Source of the DNA: Dendrolimus kikuchii | Taxonomy: Eukaryota; Arthropoda; Insecta; Lepidoptera; Lasiocampidae | DNA: 64,000 nt | Assembly (NCBI GenBank): GCA_019925095.2 | Contig: CM034394.1 | Span: 27,268,272-27,332,271 of the forward strand | Reading direction: 5' to 3' | Shown here: positions 43,523 through 54,417 of the stretch, piece by piece | Position numbering within the stretch: position 1 is the stretch's first letter | How the letters are laid out: every line of letters starts with the position of its first letter | Program-made: the position numbers and the translations under genes | Notes under the pieces: generated by a model | Database searches by the model: none | Told to the model about the DNA's origin: nothing | What the model saw: the letters and a program-made list of their open reading frames with translations, nothing else

Positions 43523-44730
43523 GTAAGTACATTGGCAAACTGCTAGCATTAACTTTTCCATTTCAATCTTCCAGTTTTCCTTAGGCTTAGATATGTTTAC
43601 CCTAAGTTTTAATATTTTTAAAAGTATTGTATAACATGTAATGTTGAGTTGTTACTAAAGGGATTAAAAGCAGTATGTTTTAGACTGCACCTAGGACTAT
43701 TTCACTTCATTTGGTTTTTATTCTAGAAATTATTTAAAAACGAATACATTGTAGTGCACCATATAAGTTATCCATATAAATAAAATTCAAGTGTCTATCT
43801 GCGATTTTTAAAGTGCCATAATTTAGATGAAAGCTATTTATAATAATATTTATAACATGGGCAAATTTAAAATTACAGTTGCATGAATAAAATATTTGAA
43901 TTGTTTAAATTTTGAGTTTGATTCAATTCAGATTATTATTTATTTTACTGATATCTTTTATCTGATGATTGAAAATTTGACTTTTAGTTCATAAATGACA
44001 GTTTTTAGTCCTAGAATTGTATTGTTTCAACTTGAAATAACGTATTTTGTTATTTTTAAATTATTTTCACATTAATAAACACCTTCAGTGATTCTCAGTA
44101 GGTATACTGACAGACGTCGTATGTTGTATATGTTCATATAAGTTTTTCTTTTCTTTAGTCTAAGGACAACCGCAAAGGTTAGTTGTCACACAGTATATAG
44201 CTCTGGAGGTTTGCGGAGAAACACATTCATTAATTTGATGGGATTGTGTGCCAGTTAGTTGCATTGCTATGGCGGAGGGTGTGTGCCAGCTCCAAGAGCT
44301 TCCCACAGACTGTGGTGGAGTGGCATGTCATCTCCCCCAATTCCTTGCATATGCAAGCACTGAGTACATGATTTGATTTTTCAGGACTTAATTGAATACA
44401 TTTGTAATGTTGTGTTGCTCTGAAAGGACAAAGGCATAATTTTTATTCCATAATTCCTGTACTAATAAGGAGTTATAAAACGACATTCAAAGTCAATTCA
44501 CATAAATTCCTCTTTTAAGTAATATTATAAACTGTTATTTAACACTACTTTTCAAAAAAAAAAAAAAACCATGTTGTATCCACTGTCATTCACAGATTTA
44601 ACTATGTGTTATTTAGGTCGTGTTCCACTTGAATTGTCACATACTTATTTATTGAACATTTATGTATGTGTTAAGTGGGTAACAATTTCTAATTGTATAT
44701 TTAATATGTATTTTTTATTTATATTTTTTT
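43523..44730. other. Nothing recognised
   Basis: AT-rich sequence, possibly intron of the candidate gene at 43452. Confidence 0.3.
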
Positions 44731-45045
44731 ATCCGTGCAGGAACGGAGAAAGAATATAATTTTCTGCGGCCGGGAGGCCTGTCGTAAGAGGCGACTTAAC
44801 AACCCACAGCCAGGTGGTAGGGCATTTTCCCGACTGGATGGCTACCACCCCTGGTTTAAAGTATGTCGCCATAACAACCTTGAGTTATGTTCCGGCATTA
44901 GTGACCAGGTTTCAGTCTCCCTTAAGAGAGCAGCAGCACATTTGTAGCACCTTTGGTGTTGCAAATGTTCATAGGCGATGGTAACCGCTTCCAATCAGGT
45001 GGGCCGTCTGCCTGTCTGCTGAACTCCAGCAATAAAAAAAAAAAT
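44731..45045 (+). mobile_element. Family F retroelement 3' end
   Basis: Well-preserved unit from ATCCGTGCAGGAACGGAG to GCAATAAAAAAAAAAA. Confidence 0.75.
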
Positions 45046-45099
45046 TATGAGCAGCTCAAAATGTCTAAAGCTTGAGCCAGGTGGCATGAGGTAACTGTT

Positions 45100-45440
45100 G
45101 TTATTTGTGACCCCAAAATGCTGGTTGAGCTAAAAGGACAGGTCCATAAATCTATCATTAGACTTGTCCTTTTGTTTGGCAGTAAAGCATGGCCTGTACT
45201 TAAGCATCAGAAATAAGAGCTGGATGTCACGGAGATGAATATGTTATGGTGGATGTGTGGAGTCATACAGAAGGACCACATTAGAAACTCATATCCAGAC
45301 TGTAGACTCCATATCCTTGATTTAGCAGATAAACTGCAAGAGTGATGCCTATGTTGGTACGGCCACATGTTACAGAAACCTGCTACTTGTGTGTGAAAGA
45401 TGTGAAAGTTTGTGAGGATCTAATAGATGCACATTTGTTA
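45100..45440 (+). pseudogene. RTE/BovB-like RT C-terminal fragment
   Basis: Frame-broken text: KGQVHKSIIRLVLLFGSKAW, VTEMNMLWWMCGV and LCWYGHMLQKPATCV. It matches the YGSECW...MRMLRWMCGVTRRD...RWYGHV block typical of such RTs. Confidence 0.7.
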
Positions 45441-45912
45441 CTCTCCTACACAGAAACTACTAAATGGATTTTGATGAAATATGACAGTAATATAGCTTAT
45501 ACAGCTGAAATAAGCACATGTCGCGCCACACAGCTGGTGCTATATGTCATTAAAATCTACAATATCTACATGTTGTTATATGGTATATATTGCTTAGTGA
45601 ATATAGACAAAAAGTTGTAAAGCAGAAATGTACTAGGAAGTTGCTTATATAGGTTAAATAGTAAGTGTTCACCACCGACCAGTGATTGTTATACCTATTA
45701 CATCAACTATAATATTTTCCCTTGATAAAATGTATATATTAATACGTGAAGCAAAAACACAGCAAAAAGCTGTACTCCTTTTTATGAAAATTGCGCAGAT
45801 GGAGGAGTATGAAATTTCGGACACTTATAGCTTATATAGAAAAGGAGTGCAGAATGTTAATATTTTTTTAAAACTGCATAAAAAAACATCACACACACTA
45901 CCATGTAATTGA
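45441..45912. other. Nothing recognised
   Basis: AT-rich sequence after the RT fragment. Confidence 0.3.
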
Positions 45913-45965
45913 CACACACACACACACACACATACGCACACACGGGCACACACACACACACACAT
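45913..45965 (+). repeat. (CA)n microsatellite
   Basis: About 50 bases of CA repeat with a few interruptions. Confidence 0.9.
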
Positions 45966-46419
45966 ATATAAAAGAGTATATTTATATATTACTTTAACAA
46001 TAAACAAAAGATTGTTTAATGTTAAAGTCGAATTAACAGTGTAGCCTTGGTGAAATCTGTGATTATAGAAGTATAGTCTTTGACATTAATTATTGTGGTT
46101 GCATTTCGACCACGGGCGACCACTAGTTTTATTAAATAAACTTAATTCATTTCCTTCGTTTTCAAACAAATATTGAATTTTCAAAGAAATTGTTGTACAT
46201 TTCATAGAAGAACACTCGTGGCGCGAATGATCATTTCTTTGGCTAATTGACCACCGCAGAATTTGTACCACGTATTTTTTTTATGTTAGGCCTTTCCTAT
46301 AAAAATGTATTCTTAATTATGTTTTCCCTTATGTTTCTCAAGTAAAATCCAAGGAGGATAATATAGTGGAATTGATAGGTTTCCGTGATGTTATTTTCCA
46401 CGATAATAACTGTCGAGTG
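45966..46419. other. Nothing recognised
   Basis: AT-rich flank of the GC-rich island at 46.4 kb. Confidence 0.3.
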
Positions 46420-47340
46420 CGATGACGTTGCGCTTGGGCCGGCCACGGGCAACGGGCAACGGGGCGAAGCGCAGCAGTGGTAGTGGCAGCGGCGGAGGCG
46501 CGTCGCCGCCACTCCGCCACTCGTCGGTCGGCCGCGGTGCGCGCCGCTTCGTCACCGGGTGCCGTTATTTTCGCGAGTCTCGGTTCGCGGCCATTGTGGC
46601 GGCGTCAGTGCGCGGAGTGCGGTGCGCGGCTTGGTGCATGGTGGTGAAGGCGTGGGTGCGCAGGATGAGCTCGGGCGGCGGCGGCGGCGACCCGCCCGAC
46701 GAGGGCTCCGGCCGCCGCTGGCCGGTGGGCATCCTCCGTCGCAGCGGGGCCCGCGCGGCGCGCCGGGTGCTGCACGTCAAGTACCGCAGCGTGCCCCCGA
46801 CGCCGTCGCCGGCGCCGACTCCCGTCCCGCCGGTGCTGCCCCTCGACATCGACGACACCGTCTCCTGTTTCTGCAGGTCTGCAACTCCCCTCGTCCCGCT
46901 CCCGCTGACATCATCATTCACACTTCAGTTCTATAGAATTAAGCTTTCTCGTAACCGATTCGAGGGTAGGGCGGTCGCCGGCCTCTAGGTGCAACTAGAG
47001 CATCACGTGTGTCCGGTACGGGTCCGCAGGCGAACCCCGCGCCAGCCGTTCCTCGCTGCCGATACGGTGGTGGGTCCGCCTCGGCCACCTGACTAACCTA
47101 CATTACATGTCCACAATAAATACATTGCACAGTAGATTCGAGTAGATCGAGCGCGCGGCCCCGCGCCGCCGACTTGCGTGCGCGGTCGCGCTTATCGCAC
47201 TTATCGCCTGTTATCACAACACCTGAGTGACGTGACGCCAGCGCCGCTACCGCTCCTCCCCCGACTCCGCTCACCCCGCTCCGTTCGACATTTGTTTTAC
47301 GACTCACGTGGCGACCACTGAGGAGGCAGCGAACTGCACG
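46420..47340 (+). promoter_or_regulatory. Large CpG-rich island, candidate promoter
   Basis: The largest non-NAT1, non-Hip14 GC-rich block. It contains GCGGCCATTGTGGCGG and an initiator-like TCAGTG at about 46605, just upstream of an ORF start at 46638. AT-rich sequence flanks both sides. It is probably the 5' end of a plus-strand gene whose body lies elsewhere; the next clear features are repeats. Confidence 0.45.
46638..46876 (+). CDS. Candidate first coding exon, unidentified
   Basis: ATG at 46638 opens MVVKAWVRRMSSGGGGGDPP, followed by RRWPVGILRRSG, RRVLHVKYRSVPPTP, a Pro-rich stretch and LDIDDTVSCFC up to 46876, where CTGCAG|GTCTGC is a weak donor. A better-looking GAGG|GTAGGG occurs near 46967 with the frame still open; the stop is at 46986-46988. 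The CTCCTGTTTCTGCAG there also looks like an acceptor. No domain recognised. Confidence 0.35.
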
Positions 47341-47699
47341 CTCATTATTGATATTTTTTGTATTCTTAAATGATTGTATATTATATATTCAGTAGTCATA
47401 TTTTATATCACAAGAATTTGACGCAAATTCATACACCGACGAAGCAGCCCTTATTACTAGTACTATTGAATCTGTCGTGTTGATATCAGCCCGGACCAGA
47501 CACCAGATTTAAATTTCGGTGCAGTTTAACGCGTACCTTCTGCCCTAATACTATTATAATTCGGAATCGAGAGATTTCAGGCTTGTGTCGAAGATGGGCT
47601 AGTCTTTGTTCCGGCTCCTGATGAGGTCAGCATCCTCGGCGCGGGCGCAAAATTCTTTTGGAATGTCCAGCATCGTTTTTTTTTTTTAGGATAGTAGTA
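47341..47699. other. Nothing recognised
   Basis: AT-rich sequence 3' of the island. Confidence 0.3.
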
Positions 47700-47826
47700 C
47701 ATACATACATACATACATAACTTCACGCCAGTTCCCTTGCGGGGTAGGCACGAACAACAGAGTGCCATTTAGGCTTATTCTTACACACCTCACTTGCCTC
47801 TTTGACATTCATAACTCTTGTCATAG
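47700..47826 (-). mobile_element. Family A LINE tail
   Basis: Antisense copy: four-unit ATGT tail, CTACCCCGCAAGGGAACTGG, then ACAAGAGTTATGAATGTC at the truncated 5' end. Confidence 0.75.
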
Positions 47827-48427
47827 GATAGTAGTTTCGTACATAAAATCAAATAGCACTGATGCGCATACCTTATTCACAATAAAACAACTCTAGCACG
47901 TATTATGAGACTAGGTCAACCCATGAACGGATTGTGGACGGAAAGGATTGTGTTCACGTTGAACCTTGGACATTCATCTCTTAGTTGCATCATCGTCGTG
48001 GACAAACATTTTGTTATGTATTATGTTTGTTAAAAAAAATTTTACTTCGGGAAATTGCGTATTCTTTGTCGCGATTCGTCCAGTCTTATTGTTTGAGACG
48101 AGTTGCGAAGGTGTTTATGATTTTTAAGAAGCTGTAGCTGCAGATTTTCATTTTTGCAGAAACTAATCCGCAGCGTGAACAATTTCTGTTTGGGAGTTGG
48201 ATTTCACCGCTTCACTGGCCTCGGGGCCTCAGTCGTTTCTCTCAAAGCGTTCACTTCACTGAGGCGTTTCATGGGACCATAAATAAAACTCAATAAATTT
48301 TCATACTTTGAGGGAGTTTCGCACAATGGCAGCGATACAGGGCGATATCCGCGGAACATTCGAATGGCACCCTGTGTTTGGTTACAATTTAAAATGAAAT
48401 GCTATTGATACATTTTCATTATTATCC
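47827..48427. other. Nothing recognised
   Basis: AT-rich unique sequence. Confidence 0.3.
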
Positions 48428-48833
48428 GTGCAGGAACAAAGCAAGGACATTTGCCCGCACATAAAGGCCGGAGAGGAGGGACGCGCGCCAATTCGCGCGC
48501 CCCCTTTCACCTCGTGGTGAGGTAGAGAAGCCGGAGAGACCCAGATCTCCGGCTACCAAATGGTGAGGCCAGCCCGCAAAGGGGCCGGCCGCCGTCCGTC
48601 CGGGCTAGTGGTGAATGCGCGAGCGAGCACACAGCCCGGACAAAGGACGCTCGGGATCGGACAGGGGTTTTAGTGGGTATCCCTAACCGCGGCGCGGCAA
48701 TAGCATCTCACATCTCAACGTGGGGTGCTAGTGCCACCCCGACCTGGCGAATCCCACTCACGGGCCGCGACCTTTCCCCCTCGCGCGGCCTACGGTCCTC
48801 AAACGGATTTCCCCTGTATAAAAAAAAGGCGAC
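48428..48833 (+). mobile_element. Zinc-finger LINE 3' tail, 5'-truncated copy
   Basis: Shares with the 3' tail of the 61-64 kb LINE: GAGAGGAGGGACGC, GGCCAGCCCGCAAAGGGGCC, CGTCCGTCCGGGCT, GATCGGACAGGGGTTTTAGT and GTCCTCAA, then an A-run. Preceded by a family F-like ATCCGTGCAGGAAC at 48425. Confidence 0.7.
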
Positions 48834-49208
48834 GACATTCCTCTACGATACAGTTCAAGTGATAGCTGTCTGTGCAGAAACATAAAGCGAGTAATGATTA
48901 ATCCGATGACAGTCGGCGCAGGCGCAGGCGAGTTTGGCCGCATTTCTACCGTACACTGATGCATGATGCACGATCGATGTACATAAAACGCGGACACAAT
49001 GGAAAAGTTTAGAATGACGCGGCAGAGCACGCGGCCCAACGGTGACTAAGCTGCCAATCGGCCTTGTGCCCTCAACTTGAGTACCGACCACCTACGCCCC
49101 ACACCTGTATGTGATCAATGATCAATCTGGGTGCGGTCAACGAGTATAGTATAAAGCTGTAAAACCGAAAACCTCTTTATTGTTTCTTAGCGATCGTGTA
49201 CAAGTCAA
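48834..49208. other. Nothing recognised
   Basis: Mixed-composition sequence between retroelement tails. Confidence 0.3.
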
Positions 49209-49560
49209 GCCTTTTTTTTTTTGAGGCAGGGGCAAATACATTTCGTACATTGCCGGGTCCTTTACTGGGATTAGACCAAAGCAATGAGAGTCATCCACTG
49301 AAGATGGCGCAGGTAACAGAATCAATTGCCGGCTTGTGTGGAGACTCAGTGAGGTGCCCCTATTAAAGAGGTAACCCATGGGCTAATAATCAACTAAATT
49401 CCCCTTCCTCTCACGTGCCCCGCGCTCATGGTAGGAATAGCGTGAGACTTAGAACGTAGTTACGCCCGCACAAATCCTGCGCATCAGTGCTTGAGAATGT
49501 CCCGGGGGAGGCAAATTCACTTCGTCAACTCAACAGGGGTTTGCTCTTCCGCTCACACGT
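49209..49560 (-). mobile_element. Family E retroelement 3' end
   Basis: Antisense copy of 14778-15119: T-run at 49209, GGGTCCTTTACTGGGATT, ACTTAGAACGTAGT and GAATGTCCCGGGGGAGGCAAA. Confidence 0.7.
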
Positions 49561-49696
49561 CAAGCCCTACCGCACCGCTATGCGCCACAGAGCGCGATGG
49601 CAGTATCGGGTACACACACGCTTAAGGTTGCGATGCCTGAAAAAAGAAAAAAACAATACGGCCGAGTACATGTTATGGAATAACGCATTATACTAA

Positions 49697-49850
49697 TGAG
49701 TTGTGTTCCGGCATTAGTGGCCAGGTTCCAGTCCCATCGACGAGTCCGGCAGTACAATGGTAGCACTTTTGGTGTTGCGAGTGTCTCTAAGCGACGGTGA
49801 CCACTTCCCATCACAGGCTGTCAACCTATCTGCTGTATTCCAGCAATAAT
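49697..49850 (+). mobile_element. Family F fragment, degenerate
   Basis: 3' half of family F: GTGTTCCGGCATTAGTG, GTAGCACTTTTGGTGTTG, and an AGCAATAA-type end. Confidence 0.6.
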
Positions 49851-49946
49851 TTTTTTTTATACAATTGCAAGTACAGTGGCGACTCTCGATTATCCGGACC
49901 TCAGTTATACGGATTGGCGGTCAATTCATGATTCAAGATTGCAATA

Positions 49947-50841
49947 TCCCTATTAATATTATAAATGCGAAAGTACTCTGTCTGTCTGTCTGTTCCGTTT
50001 TCACGGAAAAACTACTGGACCGATTTAGCTGAAACTTAGTATATATATTTTTTCGATGCCGAGAATGAACATAGGATATTTTTTATCCCGAAAAAGGGGA
50101 TAGTTTCCGAGATAAAAATATAGTTGTCTTTTTGTTAGTTATCCTTTTATGGAAAGACTATTGGACCGATTTGGCTGAAACTCGGTACACATATAATTTG
50201 AATACCGAGAGTGCCCAAGGGATACTTTTTATCCCGGATAATGGGATACATTTTGGGATAGATTTATGTAAAGTTCATCCCGGATACTAGGACAAGTTTT
50301 GTGATTTTGTCCATTTCGTCCACTGGGTCTACTGGGTCCACTTGGTCCATTGGGTCCACTTGGACCACTGTGTCCACTTGGTTCACTTGGTCAACTGGAT
50401 CCACTTGGTCCAATGGGTCCACTGGGTCCATTTGGAATACTTAGCCTACTGGGTCAACTGGGTCCACTTTGACCACTAGGTCTACTTGGTCAACTGGGTC
50501 CACTGGGTCCACTAGGCCAGTTGGGTCCACTTTGTCCACTGGATCCACTGGGTCCAGTTGGTCCACTGGATCCACTGGGTCCAGTTGGTCCACTGGGTCC
50601 ACTTGGTCCACTTGGTCCACTTGGTCCACTTGGACCATGTTATCTATTTTGTGAAGTTTTGTCATTTATGTAGTTTACAGGTAGTTTACGGGTGTGGTAT
50701 AGTTTGCGATATAAAATGAAGTGAATCTTTCGGGGGCAAACACATACAAATTTAATACAATGTAACCTGTACCACTTGCTTTTTAAACAAGAGATACGCA
50801 CTAGAGGTTGACCTGCGGCGCACCCGCTGGCTAAACTCTAG
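49947..50841 (+). mobile_element. Helitron-like element carrying a minisatellite
   Basis: Begins TCCCTATTAATATTATAAAT after host A (49946) and ends CTCTAG before host T (50842), with no target duplication. The 5' third has the repeated lepidopteran motif ACTACTGGACCGATTT(A/G)GCTG twice (50010 and 50160). No replication gene is present. Confidence 0.5.
50305..50640 (+). repeat. 9-bp minisatellite, GGTCCACTT/G type
   Basis: More than 30 tandem variants of a 9-base unit (TGGTCCACT) with substitutions concentrated at a few positions. Minus-strand translation gives a VDP/VDQ tripeptide repeat, but there is no flanking coding sequence. Confidence 0.9.
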
Positions 50842-51265
50842 TTTAAGTAATATGTAGCACATTATACCCATACGTGTACGACGTATCTAAAGTCTGTCTA
50901 ATTTAAGTTGTAGTTGTTATTTCGCAATAGCCATATATTTTACTTGCACAAAAAATTAATTCGATTTTTTACATATAATGATAATAACAAAGAAACTAAG
51001 TCTAGGCAATTGCCCAGAAAAACAGAGGTGAGTCGAAGCCGACCTGATTTGAAGTAATGCAACGAATGATATGTTATTTATGACGACGTAGGTGATTAAT
51101 TAGTGAATTGAAACAACGCGGTTGCCGCGCCATCTATCTAGCTAATTCGTATATGAAAATGATATCATTTATCGAGATAAAGTGTTTTGGTAATTATTAT
51201 ATTACTTAAACTTGGTTTCGATTTCTATTATATATATATTTTTGATTTCACAGCTTTATAAATAA
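50842..51265. other. Nothing recognised
   Basis: AT-rich sequence. Confidence 0.3.
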
Positions 51266-51440
51266 AGCGGCTTTCAGACTACGCTATAATATAATAGCAT
51301 ATAGTATATAGCTCATAGCACAACAATATCGCGCACCATACATTGTTAAGGACACGTAAACAACTGTACTGTTCTATATTGGCTTACTATACGCTATATA
51401 TTGGTGCGATGTGCTGAGTTCATGCTGTGCTATATCACGC

Positions 51441-51695
51441 CGTGAGGGGAGCCCACGCCTGCCAGGGCTGCGGAGAGGCTAGGTCATATACCCGTAGCCC
51501 TGGCATAAGGCGAAGGACGGAACACCCAGGGGTTTTAGTGGGTATCCCTAACCGGGGGTGGCAACAGCATGCTGGTGCCACCCTCGATCTAGCGAATCCT
51601 ACACACGGGTCGCGAATTATCCTCCCAAAGTTCTGCCCGTGTCGCGGCTTATGGTCCTCAAGCGGATTTCCCCTGGGTAAAACAAAAAAAAAAAT
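51441..51695 (+). mobile_element. Zinc-finger LINE-type tail with 13-bp target duplication
   Basis: Carries GGGGTTTTAGTGGGTATCCC, GGTCCTCAAGCGGATTTCCC and a terminal A-run. TGCTATATCACGC flanks it at 51428-51440 and 51696-51708. Confidence 0.8.
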
Positions 51696-51798
51696 TGCTA
51701 TATCACGCGCCGCCCTCTTCATCCTCCCTCATCCGCCGCCGTCCCGCAGGCGAAACGAGCGACACTGATAACTGGCCTTGCTATATACTATAAATGTT

Positions 51799-52203
51799 CT
51801 ACCGCGGGGGGACTTTAGCTTGCTAGGAGAGCAAAGGACCTTCTACCCCCGCACAACGAAGTGGGGTGTGTTCTCCCAGGGCACACTCCAGGCACTTTAT
51901 TGCGCTGGATCGACTGGGCGTAACTATGTTCTAAATCTCAGCCTTTCCAACACAAACAAAAGCGCAGGGTCGACAGGGAGGAGGGGGTTTTTAGTGGGTA
52001 TTGGGTTTGCTCGCTCGTGTAGCAACGCTCGGAGTCTTCCACACTATTCTATGACGTCGATCGCGGACGGAGCACCGCCAAGAGCATACTATTGCTGCAG
52101 TGTTATCGCCCCCGACCGACGCGTGTCGTTCCCCTAGCAACGACCTAGTTTGTGCGTAAATCGGTTAAGAATTTTCCCTCGCCTCAAAACAAAAAAAAAA
52201 AAA
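51799..52203 (+). mobile_element. Family E-like tail with 13-bp target duplication
   Basis: Family E words GCACTTTATTGCGCTGGATC and AACTATGTTCTAAATCTCA, and an A-run. TACTATAAATGTT flanks it at 51786-51798 and 52204-52216. Confidence 0.8.
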
Positions 52204-52384
52204 TACTATAAATGTTTGCGATAATATCGCGTAATGTGAACGCCATGCTATATAGTATAGCATTAGGTCCTTCTTTGTTATACTATATAGCACAATAGTA
52301 TAGCGTAGTCTGAAATTAGCTTAAAGCTTTGAACAAAATCGCGCAAAATATATCGCAGCGCCATCTTTTTCGATATTTTCGTCT

Positions 52385-52565
52385 ATCCCGCGGAAAGTAA
52401 TAAATAAAAAGTATCCTAAGTTATGCCCCGGGATATGAGCTTGCTCTGTGTCGATATTCATTTAAATCCGGTCAGTACTTTTCACGCGAAGCTCGTAAGA
52501 GACAGACAGTCAGACAAACAGACGGATAAAAATCTTAATATTGTATTTTCGGAATCTGCGGGTCC
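52385..52565 (+). repeat. Dispersed repeat family H, copy 2
   Basis: Matches 36020-36165 in the same orientation. Confidence 0.55.
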
Positions 52566-53079
52566 AAATTTACCCCCCTGATTTCTTTCACATATTTAAA
52601 CAATGTACAAACAAAGCATTATACAAACGCGAACCATTTACTGATTTATTATAGTAGTAAGATGAATATGTGTTGTATGCGAACGAGGTAAGTTATCTTT
52701 CTAGAGTTAATAATATGAAAAATTGCTTATATTCATATATTCAATTAACCGAATACCTTACGTTATGATAACAAACAGTCCGGTTAATCGCGTTTCCACT
52801 GCATATATTTTAATTCGATTTAGCTTTTTCAAAAATTATTGAAAAAGTATGAATATTAAAATTGATACAAAGTAACGGTCGCCGTTGTTGGCGTGGCAGT
52901 GGCAGTAGCCACCTTGAAGCGACATACTTATTTATCTTTTTAATAGAAAGAAATTAAATTCGTATTATATAGAACGACATAGACATTCAATCCGACTATG
53001 AATATGAATAAAGTTTTTACTTGAAATTTTAGAATCAATATCCACATATTTGTCACTCGGCACAACTGATGCTGGGAAG
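52566..53079. other. Nothing recognised
   Basis: AT-rich unique sequence. Confidence 0.3.
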
Positions 53080-53425
53080 TTTCTTTCGCCGTTTCTTCCC
53101 TCCCAGCCATAACACGTTGCGAAACGGCAGTTAGATAGCGTAGGCCTCCGCGAATCACCGATCTTCCCCTTGGGCTTTATATTACCCGTCGCCCGTTCTC
53201 AATTAGAGCTTTGTGTCGCCCTATGGTGGGCATCATTAAATTCATCCCCCTCTCATGACAACAGTCCAGCCGAGGTAAAACTCCTTAGGGAGGTCCCTCG
53301 AGCAAGTTGCCCCCCCCCCCCCGCCCCAGGCTCGAGCGCCTTCGCCTCGCGAAGGCACTCGCCCCAAAAACCCCGGTAAAGTTGTAAGGTCTTCGGACCG
53401 ACAATATAAAGTCAAGTCCAAAAAA
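53080..53425 (+). repeat. Dispersed repeat family I, copy 1
   Basis: Shares GTTTCTTTCGCCGTTT, ACACGTT, CAACCCC(A/C)TCTCATG-like, GACAGTCCAG and the CCCTCGAGCA...CCCCGGT(A/G)AAG end with 56800-57070. It looks like another retroelement 3' UTR; a C-run at 53312-53323. Confidence 0.6.
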
Positions 53426-53553
53426 AAATAAAAAATATCGGCACAACTGGAACTCTTCTAATCCCAAGATTTCGGGACGAATTTCAATCTAATCGGAGAA
53501 TCATTTTTTCAGATAAAATTTGTCAGTGGAATCATTATAACTTGAGTGAATTC

Positions 53554-53790
53554 GACGGCCTCTGTGGTTGAGCGGGCTAAGCCTTTGCCGGCCTACCTCA
53601 CTACAACGCAGAGGCTCCGGGTTCGATTCCTGGTATAGTAAATTTCGGAAACGTATTTTCTCCGTTATTTACTATGGTCTGGGTGTCTGGGATCGGCCCC
53701 AGAGTAGTCCGTTGTATATTACCCATAACACAAGCGTAACTTGCTTAATTTGGGGATATACAATATGTGTGTTTGTCTGCCGATTATTAT
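53554..53790 (+). mobile_element. tRNA-derived SINE, full-length copy
   Basis: A-box TGGTTGAGCGGG (53565-53576) and B-box GGTTCGATTCC (53620-53630) spaced as in tRNA genes, then the common SINE body ending GTCTGCCGATTATTAT. Best copy of the family in the window. Confidence 0.85.
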
Positions 53791-53929
53791 AAGAATTCAA
53801 AATTGAAACCATTTAACTGATTTATTCACGCAACTGACATTTTTAATGTTGCCATACTATACTTTATTCTAGAAATAACTTTTATCTTGTGATTGAAAAT
53901 CGGCAATCGGAATATAGGGGAAATCTGTT

Positions 53930-54072
53930 TGTGTACCATAACCCGCGCGAGGGGAAGGGTCGCGGCCCGTGTGTGGGATTCGCCACGTCAGGGTGGCACT
54001 AGCACCTCACGTGTGAAGCGCCATTGCCACGCTGCGGTTAGGCAGGGATATCCACTAAAACCCCTATCCGAT
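53930..54072 (-). mobile_element. Zinc-finger LINE 3' tail fragment
   Basis: Antisense: GGGGTTTTAGTGGATATCCC, TAACCGCAGCGTGGCAATGG and GTGCTAGTGCCACCC, as at 48660-48750. Confidence 0.65.
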
Positions 54073-54074
54073 CA

Positions 54075-54255
54075 CAGAGATACATATCAAAGACAGAATT
54101 CATGAACAGAATCATAATTTGTATGGCACCAATCATTTACAATAAGTTACTTAAAGACTGGAGAGATTTAAAGCATGACATATATAAACAAAAACTAAGG
54201 ACATTTTTATTAAATAAATGCTATTATCAATTACTGGACTTTATAAATACATTTT
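54075..54255 (+). pseudogene. Jockey/CR1-like LINE C-terminal fragment
   Basis: Reads IIYNKLLKDWRDLKHDIYKQ and LRTFLLNKCYYQLLDFINT then TGA, the YN.LP...F...L..WL...YY...F C-terminal signature also seen at 10264-10376. Confidence 0.55.
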
Positions 54256-54417
54256 GATCATTTTTTATTTTCTATATATTATTATTTTTATTGTGGTATT
54301 AATATATTAATAAAATAATAATTGTAGACAATAGTTAGTAGAGTAATTATTTTATTAAGACATTTTTTTGAGTTATTATTATGACATTGTCTGTAGGACA
54401 TTTAATTATATTTATTA

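Larger units (their letters stand above)
51266..52321. mobile_element. PIF/Harbinger-like foldback MITE, twice interrupted
   Basis: Ends AGCGGCTTTCAGACTACGCT and its inverted counterpart AGCGTAGTCTGAAATTAGCT, flanked by TAA on both sides (51263-51265, 52322-52324). Interior arms repeat CTATATAGTATAGC-like words. Two retroelement tails inserted later at 51441-51695 and 51799-52203. Confidence 0.65.

Noticed and set aside
50441..50665. VDP/VDQ repeat ORF
   Set aside because: Translation of a 9-bp minisatellite with no flanking coding sequence or start context.
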